Of a stretch of 12,647 bases of DNA, positions 1-7,446 are shown piece after piece (position 1 is the first letter of the stretch; each line of letters starts with the position of its first letter). The stretch lies in assembly GCA_016177555.1 (NCBI GenBank), contig JACOVB010000359.1, positions 1-12,647 of the forward strand. Direction: 5' to 3'. The notes under the pieces are model-generated. The model worked only from the letters and a program-made list of their open reading frames with translations, had not been told where the DNA came from and ran no database searches. Source of the stretch: Candidatus Rokuibacteriota bacterium (GTDB lineage: Bacteria; Methylomirabilota; Methylomirabilia; Rokubacteriales; CSP1-6). The position numbers and the translations under genes were made by a program.

Positions 1-1075
1 CATCATCTTCATGGACGAGATCGACGCGGTCGGGCGGCACCGGGGCGCGGGCCTCGGCGGCGGCCACGACGAGCGCGAGCAGACCCTCAACCAGCTCCTC
101 GTGGAGATGGACGGCTTCGTGACCAACGAGGGCGTGATCCTCATCGCCGCCACCAACCGACCCGACGTGCTCGATCCGGCGCTCCTGCGGCCCGGCCGAT
201 TCGACCGTCACGTGGTGGTGGCCCGGCCGGACGTGAAGGGGCGCGAGGAGATCCTGAGGGTCCATGCCCGTCGCATTCCGCTGATGGCCAACGTGGATCT
301 CAAGGTGCTGGCCCGCGGCACGCCCGGCTTCTCGGGCGCGGACCTCGCCAATCTCGTGAACGAGGCCGCGCTCCTGGCAGCCCGCCAGGACAAGAAGTCG
401 GTGGAGATGATCGACTTCGAGAACGCCAAGGACAAGGTGCTCATGGGAGTCGAGCGCCGGTCCATGATCATCTCGGAGTCCGAGAAGAAGACCATCGCCT
501 ACCACGAGGCCGGGCACGCGCTCGTGGCGGATCTCCTGCCGGGCACCGATCCCCTCCACAAGGTGACGATCATTCCTCGCGGTCGGGCTCTGGGTTTGAC
601 GCAGCAGCTGCCCACCGACGACAAGTACAACTACTCCAAGGAGTACCTCGTCAACCGCATCACGATCCTGCTGGGTGGCCGCGCCGCCGAGGAGATTGTC
701 CTCCAGCAGCAGACCACCGGCGCCGGCGACGACCTCGAGAAGGCCACCGACATGGCGCGCAAGATGGTCTGCGAGTGGGGCATGTCGGAGAAGATGGGAC
801 CGCTCACCTTCGGGAAGAGCGAGGAGCACATCTTCCTCGGGCGCGAGATGTCCCGGCCCAAGGACTACAGCGAGGACACGGCCATCCTGATCGACGCCGA
901 GATCAAGCGGATCGTGACGGACTCCGCCTCGAGCGCCCGGCACATGCTGGAGATGAACCTCGAGAAGCTCCACGCCCTGGCTCGCGCGCTCCTGGAGCGC
1001 GAGTCGCTCGACGGCGAGGAGATCGCCCGGATCCTGCGGGCGCGGCCGTACCAGGAAGCCCCCGCCCCCGCCTGA
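1..1075 (+). CDS. ftsH: ATP-dependent zinc metalloprotease FtsH, C-terminal part (5' end outside window)
   Basis: This is the C-terminal part of the membrane-anchored AAA+ protease FtsH, which degrades misfolded and regulatory membrane and cytosolic proteins. The frame is open at the left edge (first whole codon at base 2) and enters at the Walker B motif IIFMDEID. The second region of homology follows ([19 protein letters not shown], with its arginine fingers). The zinc motif HEAGH is at 503-517, and [13 protein letters not shown] should supply the third zinc ligand, an Asp. The peptidase domain then runs to the end, with a short Pro/Ala-rich tail. The N-terminal membrane segments and Walker A lie upstream. 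FtsH next to folP and glmM is a common bacterial arrangement. A 184-base gap before folP suggests that folP may have its own promoter. Confidence 0.97.
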   Translation, partial: IIFMDEIDAVGRHRGAGLGGGHDEREQTLNQLLVEMDGFVTNEGVILIAATNRPDVLDPALLRPGRFDRHVVVARPDVKGREEILRVHARRIPLMANVDLKVLARGTPGFSGADLANLVNEAALLAARQDKKSVEMIDFENAKDKVLMGVERRSMIISESEKKTIAYHEAGHALVADLLPGTDPLHKVTIIPRGRALGLTQQLPTDDKYNYSKEYLVNRITILLGGRAAEEIVLQQQTTGAGDDLEKATDMARKMVCEWGMSEKMGPLTFGKSEEHIFLGREMSRPKDYSEDTAILIDAEIKRIVTDSASSARHMLEMNLEKLHALARALLERESLDGEEIARILRARPYQEAPAPA

Positions 1076-1259
1076 GCCGGGCCGCCTCGCTTCGCCAAGG
1101 CTCGCTCACGCTCGCCCATCTTCCGGGTTCGCTCGCCTCGCCCTTGCGGCTGCGGCTCGCCCTGCCACGTTCTCGGTCGTCGCCAGCGCTCAACGTAGTC
1201 GGAAGCAGGCGGGTAATTCAAGCGGCGCCGATGCGGGGGGGGATGGTATTTTTGTCTCC
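1076..1259. other. ftsH-folP intergenic region with TCGC-rich repeats
   Basis: This 184-base gap contains no convincing gene. Its first half (about 1085-1160) is dominated by the tetramer TCGC, seen eight times, four of them as GCTCGC; on the other strand it reads as repeated GCGA/GGCGAGC. The second half contains a run of eight G (1235-1242) just before a T-rich stretch next to the folP start. I see no clear intrinsic terminator for ftsH. The TCGC stretch could be a dispersed intergenic repeat, but this window has no second copy. Confidence 0.5.
1244..1252 (+). promoter_or_regulatory. Possible extended -10 promoter of folP
   Basis: The sequence TGG-TATTTT fits an extended -10 element (TGn followed by a TATAAT-like hexamer, 4 of 6 matches). 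Its last base lies 7 bases before the GTG start at 1260. I found no -35 hexamer at 16-18 bases, which extended -10 promoters can lack. If used, transcription would begin at or next to the GTG, giving a leaderless or nearly leaderless message. This agrees with the lack of a Shine-Dalgarno sequence there. Confidence 0.3.
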
Positions 1260-2123
1260 GTGGACGCCACGATGAACCGAGCGTGTCTCGCGGGCCTGCC
1301 GGTGGGCGACGGCCTGGGTGTGGCGGTCATGGGGACCCTCAATGTGAGCCCCGACTCCTTCTATGCGGGCTCGGTGGTCGGTTCGGGCGACGATCTCGTC
1401 CGCCTGGCCGAGCAGATGCTGGCGGGGGGCGCCGCCTTCCTGGACGTGGGAGCCATGTCCACGGCCCCGTACCTCCAGAGCGCTATCCCGGCGTCCGAGG
1501 AGGCCGACCGTCTGGCTTCCGCCGTGCACCTCCTGGTCACCAAGCTCGACGCCCGGGTGTCCGCTGATACGAGCCGGGCGCTGCCGGCCCGGGCCGCGCT
1601 CCAGGCCGGCGCCAGGCTGATCAACGACGTGCGGGGGCTCACCGGCGATCCCGGGGTGGCTCGCGCGGTGGCCGATGCCGGGGCGGGGCTCATCCTCATG
1701 GCCTCGGAGCGCGGCGGTCACGAAGACGTCCCGCCGGTGGAGACGGTGCTGGCGCTGCTCGAGGAGAGCCTGGCCATCGCGGTCCAGGCCGCCGTGTCCC
1801 CGGACGGGATCGTGGTGGATCCCGGGATCGGCTTCTTCAGGCGACGCGGCATCCCCTGGTACGAATGGGACTGCCGCGTGCTGGCCTCCCTCGGCCGCCT
1901 GCGGGAGCTGGGCCGGCCGGTCTGCCTGGCCGTCTCGAGGAAGTCCTTCATCGGTGCCCTGGCCGGCGAGAACGACCCCGCGCGGCGGCTCCCGGGCTCG
2001 CTGGCCGCGACGGCCGCCGCCGTGCTCGGTGGGGCACACATGATCCGCTGCCACGATGTGGCCGAGACGGTGCAGGCCGTGAAGGTGGCGCTCGGCGTTC
2101 ACCGGGCCAGGGAAGCGGGATAG
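1260..2123 (+). CDS. folP: Dihydropteroate synthase, archaeal-like variant
   Basis: This 287-residue TIM-barrel protein should condense a hydroxymethyl-dihydropterin diphosphate with p-aminobenzoate or a related arylamine in folate-type pterin synthesis. Family motifs in order are MGTLNVSPDSF (24-34), LDVGAMSTAP (61-70, where bacterial enzymes usually have D-I-G-G-E-S-T-R-P), INDVRG (121-126), VDPGIGF (186-192), SRKSFIG (226-232, with the pterin-binding Lys) and RCHD (263-266). The bacterial FGKT..HN segment after DPGIGF is replaced by FRRRGIPWYEWD. From memory of the family, SFYxGSV and GAMSTAPYL resemble archaeal FolP homologues. The start is either GTG 1260 or ATG 1272; neither has a good ribosome binding site. 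The gene ends 4 bases before cdaA. It could act on a methanopterin-type substrate instead of classical folate. Confidence 0.88.
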   Translation: MDATMNRACLAGLPVGDGLGVAVMGTLNVSPDSFYAGSVVGSGDDLVRLAEQMLAGGAAFLDVGAMSTAPYLQSAIPASEEADRLASAVHLLVTKLDARVSADTSRALPARAALQAGARLINDVRGLTGDPGVARAVADAGAGLILMASERGGHEDVPPVETVLALLEESLAIAVQAAVSPDGIVVDPGIGFFRRRGIPWYEWDCRVLASLGRLRELGRPVCLAVSRKSFIGALAGENDPARRLPGSLAATAAAVLGGAHMIRCHDVAETVQAVKVALGVHRAREAG

Positions 2124-2127
2124 CGCC

Positions 2128-2952
2128 GTGTGGCCCGTGCTCCAGGCCTTCCGGTTGCGCGATGCCGTGGACATTGTCATCGTGGCCGCCGTCGTCTACC
2201 GCGTGCTCGTGATGTTCCGCGGGACCCGGGCGCTGCAGATGCTGGCCGGACTCGGCGGCCTCATGGTCGCCTCCTTCCTGGCCCGCCGGCTGGATCTCGT
2301 CAGCACCACCTGGATCCTCGAGAACTTCTGGTCGGTGTGGGTGCTGGCGCTGGTGGTGCTCTTCCAGCCCGAGCTGCGCCGGGCTTTGGCCCAGATCGGG
2401 CGGAGCCCGCTCTTCCAGGGGATCACGCGGGCGGGCCAGGAGCAGCAGAGCCACGTCATCGATGACGTGGTGAAGGCCGCCGACTCGCTGGCCGCCAAGC
2501 GCATCGGCGCGCTCATCGTGCTCGAGCGGACGACTGGCCTCAGGAACTACGCCGAGCTCGGTGTCCCGCTCGACGCGCTGGTGTCGGCCGATCTCCTGGT
2601 GAGCCTGTTCCTGCCCTACTCGCCCCTGCACGACGGCGCGGTCTTCGTCCGCCACACCCGGGTGGCCGCGGCGGGCTGCTTCCTCCCGCTGTCGCGCAAT
2701 ACCCGGCTGGGGCGGGCCATGGGCACACGGCACCGCGCCGCGCTCGGGCTGTCGGAGGAGACGGATGCCGCGGTCCTGGTGGTCTCCGAGGAGACGGGGC
2801 GCATCTCGCTCGCCGTGGGCGGCCAGATGGAGACACCGCTGGACCGGGAGCAGCTCCGCGAGCGCCTGGCGGAGCTGTTCGCGCTCGGCAACACTCCCTC
2901 TCCGGGTCGCGCCGGCTGGTGGGTGCCGGCCCGCGAGTGGCTGAAAAAATGA
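2128..2952 (+). CDS. cdaA: Diadenylate cyclase CdaA (c-di-AMP synthase)
   Basis: This 274-residue membrane protein makes cyclic di-AMP from two ATP. The N-terminus has three hydrophobic segments (about 13-28, 36-53 and 63-79). A short linker then leads to a DisA_N cyclase domain with both active-site motifs: D169-G170-A171 (in SPLHDGAVFV) and R201-H202-R203 (in GTRHRAALG). The downstream ISLAVGG strand is also typical. Length and layout match CdaA/DacA rather than DisA, which has extra DNA-binding domains. The start is GTG 2128 with a GGAAG/GGGA purine stretch 7-12 bases upstream. The stop overlaps the next ATG (ATGA). The cdaA-cdaR-glmM order is the known c-di-AMP/cell-wall arrangement of Firmicutes; here folP precedes it. 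C-di-AMP usually controls potassium and osmotic balance. Confidence 0.95.
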   Translation: MWPVLQAFRLRDAVDIVIVAAVVYRVLVMFRGTRALQMLAGLGGLMVASFLARRLDLVSTTWILENFWSVWVLALVVLFQPELRRALAQIGRSPLFQGITRAGQEQQSHVIDDVVKAADSLAAKRIGALIVLERTTGLRNYAELGVPLDALVSADLLVSLFLPYSPLHDGAVFVRHTRVAAAGCFLPLSRNTRLGRAMGTRHRAALGLSEETDAAVLVVSEETGRISLAVGGQMETPLDREQLRERLAELFALGNTPSPGRAGWWVPAREWLKK

Positions 2953-3362
2953 TCGCCCTCTTCCGCGACTGGGAGCTCAAGGGTGCCGCCCTGGTTCTCG
3001 CCACGGCGCTCTGGATGTTCGTGACCACCTCGGAGAAGGGCGAGGTCGTGCTGTCGGCCCCCGTCGAGCTCGACGCCCTGCCGCCCGGTCTCGAGGTGGT
3101 GGGCGAGCGACCCGAGAGCGTGGACGTGCAGCTCCACGGGTTGCGCGCGCTCCTGGCACGGCTCGGCCCCGAGCAGGTGAGGGCCCGTGTGAGCCTCGCG
3201 GGAGTGCGGCCGGGCGAGGTGGTCCTGCGCCTCCTCCCCGAGCACATCGTGGTGCCCCCGGGGATCACGATCCTGCGCGTGAGCCCCTCCCGGGTGCGGC
3301 TCGTGGTGCGGCCCTCAGGGTCCTCGCGGCTCGACGGGGTTCCAGAAGGGAGCCGGACATGA
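2949..3362 (+). CDS. cdaR: CdaR-like regulator with a single YbbR domain
   Basis: This 137-residue protein probably anchors in the membrane with its YbbR domain outside, where it would modulate the neighbouring CdaA cyclase. A charged N-terminus (FRDWELKG) is followed by one hydrophobic segment (about 10-26) and one beta-rich YbbR repeat (about 30-125) containing the P..V.V.G....V.....V....D-like pattern. Firmicute CdaR proteins usually carry several YbbR repeats, so this is a short form. The start is ATG 2949, overlapping the cdaA stop by four bases (ATGA); a GTG ten codons upstream is in frame but lies inside cdaA. The stop overlaps the glmM ATG in the same way. This sandwiched position supports the assignment more than sequence alone does. 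Confidence 0.82.
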   Translation: MIALFRDWELKGAALVLATALWMFVTTSEKGEVVLSAPVELDALPPGLEVVGERPESVDVQLHGLRALLARLGPEQVRARVSLAGVRPGEVVLRLLPEHIVVPPGITILRVSPSRVRLVVRPSGSSRLDGVPEGSRT

Positions 3363-4711
3363 CCCGCCTCTTCGGCACCGATGGCATCCGGGCCGTCGCC
3401 AACGCCGAGCCCCTCACCACCGAGCTGGCGTTCCGTCTCGGCCGCCAGCTCGTCGCCACCCTCCTCGAGCACCACGGGGTCACGAAGCTGCGGCTGGTTG
3501 TCGGGAGGGACACGCGGCTGTCCGGTCCAATGCTCGAAGGGGCCCTGGTCTCGGGCGCGCTCTCGGCCGGGGGCGATGTCCACTCGGTGGGCGTCCTGCC
3601 CACCCCCGGCATCGCCTATCTGACGCGGGCGCTGGAGGCCCATGGCGGGGTGGTGCTGTCCGCCTCGCACAATCCCTTCGAGGACAACGGGATCAAGATC
3701 TTCTCTTCCGAGGGCTCGAAGTTCCCCGACGCCTGGGAGGACGAGATCGAGGCGCGTCTGAGCCAGCCCGACGTCGCGCCCAAGCCGACCGGGGCGAGCA
3801 TCGGCCGGCTCGTCTCCTACGCGCGCGCCGAGGCGGACTACGTGGGTCACGCGACGCGGACCTGCCCCGTGAACCTCACCGGGCTCAGCCTCGTGCTCGA
3901 CTGCGCCCATGGCGCAACCTATCGCGTGGCGCCCCTCGTCTTCCGGGGGCTCGGGGCGCGCGTCACGGTGCTGGGGGCGCGGCCGGATGGCCGCAACATC
4001 AACCGAGGTGCAGGCGCCCTCCATCCCGAGGCGCTGCAGAGGAAGGTCGTCGCGCTGGGCGCTCACCTGGGCCTCGCCTTCGACGGCGACGGCGACCGCC
4101 TCATCTCGGTGGACGAGGGTGGCGAGATCCGAGACGGGGATTACATGCTCGCCATCTGCGGCCGGCACCTGGCCGCCCAGGGACGGCTCCGGGGGCAGGT
4201 GCTGGTGACGACAGTGATGGCCAACCTCGGACTCGACAAGGCGCTGGGCGAGGCGGGCATCCGGACGGCGAAGACCCAGGTCGGCGACCGCTACGTCCTC
4301 GAGGAGATGCTGAGGCTCGGGGCGAACGTCGGCGGCGAGCAGTCCGGCCACCTTCTCTTCCTCGATCACGCCACGACCGGAGACGGGATCGTCTCGGCGC
4401 TCCAGCTCCTCACCGTGATGCGGGAGACAGGCCTGTCGCTCTCGGCGCTCGCCGGTTGCCTCACCAAGTTCCCGCAGGTGCTGGTCAATGTGCCGGTCCG
4501 GGAGAAGCCCCCGATGCAGGCCATCCCGGGGCTCACCGCCCGCGCCGAGAGGTTCGAGCTGGAGATGAACGGAGCGGGCCGCATCCTGCTCCGCTACTCG
4601 GGCACCGAGTCCCTCCTGCGGGTGATGGTCGAGGGGGAGGACCAGGCGCGCATCGACAGCATCGCCGCCGAGCTCGCGGGGATCGTTCGGCGCGAGATCG
4701 GGTCGCCGTGA
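3359..4711 (+). CDS. glmM: Phosphoglucosamine mutase
   Basis: This 450-residue enzyme converts glucosamine-6-phosphate to glucosamine-1-phosphate, the committed route to UDP-GlcNAc for peptidoglycan and lipopolysaccharide. It is full length. RLFGTDGIR opens the protein, and the phosphoserine loop LSASHNP has its catalytic Ser at 103. The metal-binding loop is FDGDGDR (241-247), sugar binding is GEQSGH (326-331), and the phosphate-binding loop is RYSGTE (412-417). GlmM rather than PgcA/ManB is favoured by length, the N-terminal motif and the cdaA-cdaR neighbours. CdaA is known to bind and be inhibited by GlmM in Firmicutes. The start ATG has an AAGGGAG site (3346-3352) 6 bases upstream and overlaps the cdaR stop. 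The stop overlaps the acpS GTG (GTGA). Confidence 0.96.
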   Translation: MTRLFGTDGIRAVANAEPLTTELAFRLGRQLVATLLEHHGVTKLRLVVGRDTRLSGPMLEGALVSGALSAGGDVHSVGVLPTPGIAYLTRALEAHGGVVLSASHNPFEDNGIKIFSSEGSKFPDAWEDEIEARLSQPDVAPKPTGASIGRLVSYARAEADYVGHATRTCPVNLTGLSLVLDCAHGATYRVAPLVFRGLGARVTVLGARPDGRNINRGAGALHPEALQRKVVALGAHLGLAFDGDGDRLISVDEGGEIRDGDYMLAICGRHLAAQGRLRGQVLVTTVMANLGLDKALGEAGIRTAKTQVGDRYVLEEMLRLGANVGGEQSGHLLFLDHATTGDGIVSALQLLTVMRETGLSLSALAGCLTKFPQVLVNVPVREKPPMQAIPGLTARAERFELEMNGAGRILLRYSGTESLLRVMVEGEDQARIDSIAAELAGIVRREIGSP

Positions 4712-5127
4712 GCCCCGAATCCATCAAGGGGATCGGGGTGGATCTCGCGATGATCCCGCGCATGCGCAAGGTGATCGAGCGGTGGGACGACCGATTTCTC
4801 CGCCGCGTCTTCACCGACGAGGAGATCGCCTACTGCCAGCGCCGGCGGGACCCGGTGCCTCACCTGGCCGCCCGCTTCGCCGCCAAGGAGGCCGGGCTCA
4901 AGGCGCTGGGCACAGGGCTTCGGATGGGGGTGCGATGGAAGGAGCTCGAGGTGAGACGCGAGCGGGGCCAGGCGCCGACGCTCGTGCTGTCGGGGCGCAC
5001 CCAGGCCCTCGCGCGCGCGAAGGGCGCGACCCGCGCGTTCCTGTCGCTGACCCACGACGGCGACTATGCCCTGGCCCAGGTCGTGCTCGCCGGCGGGGAG
5101 CCGGATGGCGATGCGGAGCGCGGGTAG
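4708..5127 (+). CDS. acpS: Holo-[acyl-carrier-protein] synthase
   Basis: This 139-residue enzyme transfers the 4'-phosphopantetheine arm of CoA to a serine of acyl carrier protein, switching it on for fatty acid synthesis. AcpS signatures are GIGVDL (8-13, Mg-binding Asp12), FTDEEIAYC (35-43), ARFAAKEAGLKALGTG (55-70, Mg-binding Glu61) and the C-terminal SLTHDGDYALA (113-123), the counterpart of the usual SLSHT/D..YA.A. Length is normal. The start is GTG 4708, overlapping the glmM stop as GTGA; the open frame continues upstream only as a shadow inside glmM. The last 23 bases overlap the predicted start of the lipoprotein gene. Placement after glmM and before nnr/tsaE is common in Deltaproteobacteria-like clusters. 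Confidence 0.94.
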   Translation: MSPESIKGIGVDLAMIPRMRKVIERWDDRFLRRVFTDEEIAYCQRRRDPVPHLAARFAAKEAGLKALGTGLRMGVRWKELEVRRERGQAPTLVLSGRTQALARAKGATRAFLSLTHDGDYALAQVVLAGGEPDGDAERG

Positions 5128-5899
5128 GCTCGTGGTGAGCCTCGCTCTGCTCCTGCAGGGGTGCGCCGGGCTGATCCCGGGGCGAGCGGCGATCCCCGAG
5201 CCCGCCGTGAAGGCGCCGACCCCCGGACCCGCGCCCTCGGGGGGGACATTCGCGATCGAGCGCGGACGTCCCGGGCTCGTGATCGCGGCCCCTCACGGCA
5301 CCTCCGACAGCGCGACCGACCTGATCGGCGCCGAGCTGGCCCGTCTCACCGGCTGGGGCGCCGTCGTGGTCCGGGGTTTCTCCCACCTGGATCCGGCGGG
5401 CCGGCGCCTCAACGTGAATCGGCCCACCGAGAGCGTCCCCGGAGAGGCGCCGCGGCTCGAGACCCGGACCCCCGCCGCCCAGGAGGTGTACGAGGCCTAC
5501 CGGGCCCATGTGGCGGCCGCCTCACAGGGGCCGCTCCGCTTCTACGTGGAGGTCCACGGCAATGGCCGGCAGGAGAGCGCGGGGCGCATCGAGATCGCGA
5601 CGGTGGGCCTGAATCGCGACGAGGCCTGGCGGCTCAAGGTGCTGCTCGAGCTGGTGCGGGACGTCCACGTGCGCGGTCGAGAGGGGCTGCCGAGATTCGA
5701 GGTCCTCGTGGAGCCGCTCGACCGGCTCCACTACGCGGCCTCGGCCACCAAGGAGCAGGGCGTTCTCAAGACGGCCGAGCGCGCGCTTCACATCGAGCTG
5801 CCGCGAGCCGCCCGCATCACCTATCGCGAGGCCTACACGGCACTCCTGGCCGACTTCCTGACCCAGGCCGGGCGCCTCTTCGTGCCGCCGGGGCGGTAG
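5105..5899 (+). CDS. Predicted lipoprotein, N-formylglutamate amidohydrolase-like
   Basis: This 264-residue protein has a lipoprotein signal: basic MAMRSAGR, a hydrophobic core, then the lipobox LLQGC with Cys20. A Pro/Ala-rich linker (about 22-47) precedes a globular domain. Within it, VIAAPHGTSD (59-68, His64 and Asp68), RRLNVNRPTE (100-109) and YVEVHGN (147-153, His151) resemble in spacing the zinc site and LNR signature of N-formylglutamate amidohydrolase relatives. The hydrolase call is therefore tentative, and the substrate may be a cell-envelope amide. ATG 5105 is chosen because GGGGAG (5095-5100) lies just upstream; ATG 5111 is a close alternative. The start lies inside acpS, and the stop is 2 bases before nnr, so it is probably co-transcribed. 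Without this gene, acpS and nnr would be adjacent, as I recall them in related clusters. Confidence 0.8.
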   Translation: MAMRSAGRLVVSLALLLQGCAGLIPGRAAIPEPAVKAPTPGPAPSGGTFAIERGRPGLVIAAPHGTSDSATDLIGAELARLTGWGAVVVRGFSHLDPAGRRLNVNRPTESVPGEAPRLETRTPAAQEVYEAYRAHVAAASQGPLRFYVEVHGNGRQESAGRIEIATVGLNRDEAWRLKVLLELVRDVHVRGREGLPRFEVLVEPLDRLHYAASATKEQGVLKTAERALHIELPRAARITYREAYTALLADFLTQAGRLFVPPGR

Positions 5900-5901
5900 C
5901 G

Positions 5902-7446
5902 GTGCGGCCCGTGTTCAGCGCCGCCGAGATGCGCGCCCTCGACGCCCGGGCCATCACCGAGCTCGGCATCTCCGGCCCGCGGCTCATGGAGGCGGCCGGG
6001 GCGGGCGCCGGCCGGCTGATCGCCGCGCGCTTCGCACCGATCAAGGGCACGCGCGTGCTGGTCCTCTGCGGGAAGGGGAACAACGGAGGCGATGGCTTCG
6101 TCGTCGCTCGGTATCTGAGAGCCCGCGGGGCGAGGGTGAAGGTCCTGCTGGTCGGGCGGCGGGCTGAGGTCGGCGGGGACGCGGCTCAGGCCCTCGGCCG
6201 CTGGCGCGGGCGCGTCGAGGAGGTCGTCACCGCGGCCCCGTCCGCAACCGTGGTGGGTGCGCTCCGCGAGGCTGACGTCGTCGTGGACGGGCTGCTGGGA
6301 ACCGGGCTCGACGGGCCGGCTCGCGGGCTCACGGCCTCCGTGATCGCGGCCATCAACGAATCGCGCAAGCCCGTCGTGGCGCTCGATCTCCCCTCCGGTT
6401 CGAACGCCGACCGCGGCGAGCTGGCTGGCCCGGTCGTCAAGGCCACGCTCACCGCCACCTTCGCGGGCGTCAAGCGGGCGCTCCTCCTTCACCCGGCCGC
6501 GGCCTGGGCCGGCGCGGTGACGGTCATTCCCATCGGGATCCCGGAAGCCGAGGTCGGCCGCGGGATCGAGACGTGGCTCCTCGAAGAGGCGGACATCCGG
6601 GTGCAGTTTACGGCTCGCCACCGCGACGCGCACAAGGGCAGCTACGGCCATCTCCTGGTCGTCGCCGGTTCCGTGGGGAAGACCGGGGCGGCAGCGCTTG
6701 CCGGGCGCGCGGCTCTCCGGAGCGGCGCGGGGCTTGTCACCATCGCCACGCCTGCCTCGCAGCAGCCCATCGTGGCGGCGCTCGGCATGGAGCCCATGAC
6801 GGAGCCGCTTCCCGAGACATCCGCGCGGAGCCTGTCGCTCGAGAGCAAGCCGCGGATCCTGGAGCTGGCCTCCCGCAGCGACGCTGTCGCGCTCGGCCCC
6901 GGACTCTCCCTCGACCCGGAGACCCAGTCGCTGATCCGGGAGCTGATCCGGGACGTCGGGAAGCCCATGGTGATGGACGCCGATGCGCTCACTGCCCTGG
7001 CAGGGCATCTCGACGCGCTGGACGGCGCACCCGGCCCGCGCCTGCTCACCCCGCATCCCGGAGAGATGGCGCGCATGCTGGGGCGTGCCGTGGCCGCCGT
7101 GCAGGCCGAGCGCATCGAGGTCGTCCGCGCCGTCTGTGCACGCCATCGGGTCTGGGCGGTGCTCAAGGGGGCGGGGAGCGTCATCGGCGCCCCCGACGGG
7201 CGCGTCTTCATCAATCCCACGGGCAATCCGGGAATGGCAACAGGCGGGTCGGGAGACGTGCTCACCGGGATGGCCGGCGCCTTCCTCGCCCGCGGGCTCG
7301 AGCCTCTCGCGGCGCTGCAATCAGCCGTGTACCTGCACGGGCTCGCGGGCGACCTCGCCTGCGCCCGGTGGGGGGAGGAAGGCCTCATCGCCGGGGACAT
7401 CATCGAGGCCATCCCGGAGGCGCTGCGCCCCCGCGCCTCGCGATGA
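5902..7446 (+). CDS. nnr: Bifunctional NAD(P)H-hydrate epimerase / ADP-dependent dehydratase
   Basis: This 514-residue cytosolic repair enzyme restores NAD(P)H damaged by hydration. The N-terminal YjeF_N epimerase domain (about 1-220) shows FSAAEMRALD, the nucleotide-binding loop CGKGNNGGDGFVVAR (56-70), VVDGLLGTGLDG (127-138) and LDLPSG (161-166). The C-terminal ribokinase-like dehydratase domain (about 235-510) shows HKGSYGHLLVVAGS (244-257), TPHPGEMARMLG (383-394), LKGAGSVI (421-428) and NPTGNPGMATGGSGDVLTG (438-456), with the GSGD catalytic loop. Two fused domains are the usual bacterial form. The start is GTG 5902, two bases after the lipoprotein stop; GTG 5911 is an alternative. The open frame upstream of 5902 is a GC-rich shadow. 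The stop overlaps tsaE (ATGA), and nnr-tsaE adjacency is widespread. Confidence 0.95.
   Translation: MRPVFSAAEMRALDARAITELGISGPRLMEAAGAGAGRLIAARFAPIKGTRVLVLCGKGNNGGDGFVVARYLRARGARVKVLLVGRRAEVGGDAAQALGRWRGRVEEVVTAAPSATVVGALREADVVVDGLLGTGLDGPARGLTASVIAAINESRKPVVALDLPSGSNADRGELAGPVVKATLTATFAGVKRALLLHPAAAWAGAVTVIPIGIPEAEVGRGIETWLLEEADIRVQFTARHRDAHKGSYGHLLVVAGSVGKTGAAALAGRAALRSGAGLVTIATPASQQPIVAALGMEPMTEPLPETSARSLSLESKPRILELASRSDAVALGPGLSLDPETQSLIRELIRDVGKPMVMDADALTALAGHLDALDGAPGPRLLTPHPGEMARMLGRAVAAVQAERIEVVRAVCARHRVWAVLKGAGSVIGAPDGRVFINPTGNPGMATGGSGDVLTGMAGAFLARGLEPLAALQSAVYLHGLAGDLACARWGEEGLIAGDIIEAIPEALRPRASR

Noticed and set aside
1218..2180. 320-codon - strand open frame opposite folP
   Set aside because: It is an antisense shadow; the + strand carries all dihydropteroate synthase motifs.
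2540..4369. 609-codon - strand open frame opposite cdaA, cdaR and glmM
   Set aside because: It runs antisense to three well-supported genes and shows no domain motifs; long antisense frames are expected at this GC.
5161..5901. In-frame upstream extension of nnr by 247 codons
   Set aside because: This part overlaps the lipoprotein gene in another frame and has Arg/Pro/Gly-rich shadow composition; the Nnr family begins at FSAAEMRALD just after GTG 5902.
5833..7320. 495-codon - strand open frame opposite nnr
   Set aside because: It is a GC-driven shadow of the nnr gene, with low-complexity composition.
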